Below, one piece after another: positions 62,738 to 64,000 of a DNA stretch of 64,000 nucleotides (its first letter is position 1; each line of letters starts with the position of its first letter). The DNA is from Arthrobacter sp. StoSoilB22. GTDB lineage: Bacteria > Actinomycetota > Actinomycetes > Actinomycetales > Micrococcaceae. Made by a program: the position numbers and the translations under genes. Where the stretch lies: NCBI RefSeq assembly GCF_019977315.1, contig NZ_AP024652.1, positions 1,054,001 through 1,118,000 of the forward strand, read 5' to 3'. The notes under the pieces were generated by a model. That model worked only from the letters and a program-made list of their open reading frames with translations, was not told where the DNA came from and did no database searches.

Positions 62738-64000
62738 ATGGCCACACCAGCAGTTCAGAACACCAAGGCGGTGGACGCCTCAGCCAGCCCCGCGGCCAGC
62801 AAAGCCGCAGCGCCCATGACGCACCGGCAGATCATGGAAGCCCTCACCGGCCTCCTCGCCGCCTTCTTCACCGCAATCCTCAGCAGCACTATTGTTGCCA
62901 ACGCATTGCCCACCATCATGTCCGAGCTCAAGGGCACCCAAACCGACTTCGCCTGGGTCATCACGGCAGCGTTGCTGGCCAACGCTGCAACCACACCCAT
63001 CTGGGGCAAGCTCGCCGACCTTTTCGACAAGAAGCTCCTGGTCCAGCTGAGCATCATCATCTTTGTGGCCGGCTCAGTCATGGCTGGACTGTCCGAAACC
63101 ATTCCGCTGCTGCTCACCGCCCGCGTCATCCAAGGCGTGGCCATGGGTGGCCTCACAGCCTTGGCCCAGGCAATCATCGGCTCCATGATTCCGCCGCGCG
63201 ACCGCGGTAAATACTCCGGTTACATGGGTGCCGTCATGGCCGTTGGCACTGCTGGCGGACCGCTGTTGGGCGGCTTCATCGTTGACAGCCCGTTGGGCTG
63301 GCGCTGGACGTTCTTCGTCTGCGTGCCGCTGGCCGTCGTCGCGCTCATACTGCTGCAGGTGACGCTGAAAATCGAGCACATCAAGCGTCCCGCCAAGATC
63401 GACTGGCTCGGTTCCATCCTGCTGACCTCCGGCGTCAGCCTGTTGCTGATCTGGGTTTCCTTCGCCGGCAACCCCGACTACTACGACTGGTTCTCCTGGC
63501 AGTCCGCCCTCATGGTGGGTGGCGGCGTAGCTCTTCTGGCTGTGCTCGTGTTCGTGGAAACCAAGGTGGCCCAGCCCATCATCCCCCTCAAGATCATCTC
63601 CGAGCGCACCACGGCCCTGGCCATTGTTGCCTCCGTTGCGGTGGGCATCGCCATGTTCGGTTCGTCCACCTTCCTGGGTCAGTACTTCCAGGTTGCCCGC
63701 GGCGCCACACCCACCGAGGCAGGGCTGCTGACGCTGCCCATGATCGCCGGAAACCTTATTGGTTCGGTCGCTTCGGGCATCCTGATCAGCCGCTTCGGTA
63801 AGTGGAAGAGGTTCCTGATTGCAGGCTCCGTCCTCCTCATTGGCGGTCTCGCATTCGCCGGAACCATGGACCACACCACTGAACTGTGGATAGTGGCGAT
63901 CTACACCGGTGTGTTCGGGCTCGGCCTGGGCATGCTGATGCAGAACCTGGTCCTCGCTGTTCAGAACACCGTCCAGGCCAAGGACATCGGAACCGCGAGT
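62738..64000 (+). CDS. DHA2-family MFS multidrug efflux transporter (3' end cut by window edge)
   Basis: The first 421 residues of a 14-helix type MFS protein are present and the C-terminus lies beyond the window. Marks: AFFTAILSSTIVANALPTIM (motif D1 of DHA2), IWGKLADLFDKKLLVQ (motif A) and GWRWTFFVCVPLAVVALILL. EmrB/QacA relatives export drugs with proton antiport. The ATG at 62738 has TAGGAG directly upstream. The MarR regulator just before it probably controls expression. Confidence 0.92.
   Translation, partial: MATPAVQNTKAVDASASPAASKAAAPMTHRQIMEALTGLLAAFFTAILSSTIVANALPTIMSELKGTQTDFAWVITAALLANAATTPIWGKLADLFDKKLLVQLSIIIFVAGSVMAGLSETIPLLLTARVIQGVAMGGLTALAQAIIGSMIPPRDRGKYSGYMGAVMAVGTAGGPLLGGFIVDSPLGWRWTFFVCVPLAVVALILLQVTLKIEHIKRPAKIDWLGSILLTSGVSLLLIWVSFAGNPDYYDWFSWQSALMVGGGVALLAVLVFVETKVAQPIIPLKIISERTTALAIVASVAVGIAMFGSSTFLGQYFQVARGATPTEAGLLTLPMIAGNLIGSVASGILISRFGKWKRFLIAGSVLLIGGLAFAGTMDHTTELWIVAIYTGVFGLGLGMLMQNLVLAVQNTVQAKDIGTAS

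Overview
The window is about 64 kb of high-GC actinobacterial chromosome. Gene content and style point to Arthrobacter or Paenarthrobacter (Micrococcaceae): an IdeR/DtxR-type regulator, an XPB-type helicase with a separate partner protein, DUF3027 and DUF6314 proteins, c-di-AMP riboswitches in front of cell-wall hydrolases, many GTG/TTG starts, and many promoters whose -10 box lies 6-7 nt before the start codon (leaderless genes). The genus is an inference from gene families. No phage, insertion sequence, CRISPR array or rRNA was seen. One tRNA gene, tRNA-Arg(CCT), is present. Both window ends cut genes: a LysE/ArgO exporter on the left and a DHA2-type MFS transporter on the right.

Layout. 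0-1.7 kb: argO/argP-type exporter and regulator pair and a small ORF. 1.8-4.4 kb: a membrane-anchored multicopper oxidase with a small membrane partner. 4.6-9 kb: XPB helicase and its associated protein. 9.2-13.7 kb: cold-shock protein, DUF3027, MFS transporter, serC and ideR. 13.7-17 kb: three secreted cell-wall hydrolase genes, two of them led by ydaO (c-di-AMP) riboswitches. 17-23.3 kb: HNH protein, then mobA-moeA-molybdo-oxidoreductase-fdhD. 23.4-26.4 kb: GH38 alpha-mannosidase. 26.4-30.7 kb: a cystine-type ABC importer followed by two paralogous membrane-tethered helical proteins. 30.9-32.4 kb: an HTH regulator coupled to a 7-TM protein. 32.4-36.1 kb: an ABC-F protein, preceded by a possible attenuator, and an ABC exporter. 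36.1-42.9 kb: Nudix, DUF6314, tRNA-Arg, membrane proteins, an inositol-monophosphatase-like protein, PcrA and a lipoprotein. 43-45.3 kb: sucCD.

45.4-53.5 kb: a large secreted PIG-L deacetylase with F5/8, CHB_HEX and FG-GAP modules, a LOG-family protein, twin membrane-anchored matrixin-like proteases, an MbfA-like ferritin/VIT1 iron exporter and two small ORFs. 53.6-62.2 kb: a Na+/solute symporter and a divergent XRE-cupin regulator around a 30-bp palindrome, a DUF559 gene next to a 32-bp minisatellite, an APC permease, and an agmatinase-family ureohydrolase translationally coupled to a ThDP enzyme. The last two together suggest the arginine transaminase/guanidinobutyrate route. 62.2-64 kb: MarR regulator and MFS efflux pump with a clear operator.

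The least explained signals are: a 63-bp intergenic palindromic element present twice (53.5 kb and 62.1 kb); the 32-bp minisatellite abutting the DUF559 start; the terminator in front of the ABC-F gene; the 30-bp operator of the XRE-cupin regulator; and the tethered paralogue pair behind the cystine importer. No search tools were used, so family names rest on motif recognition and memory of the families.
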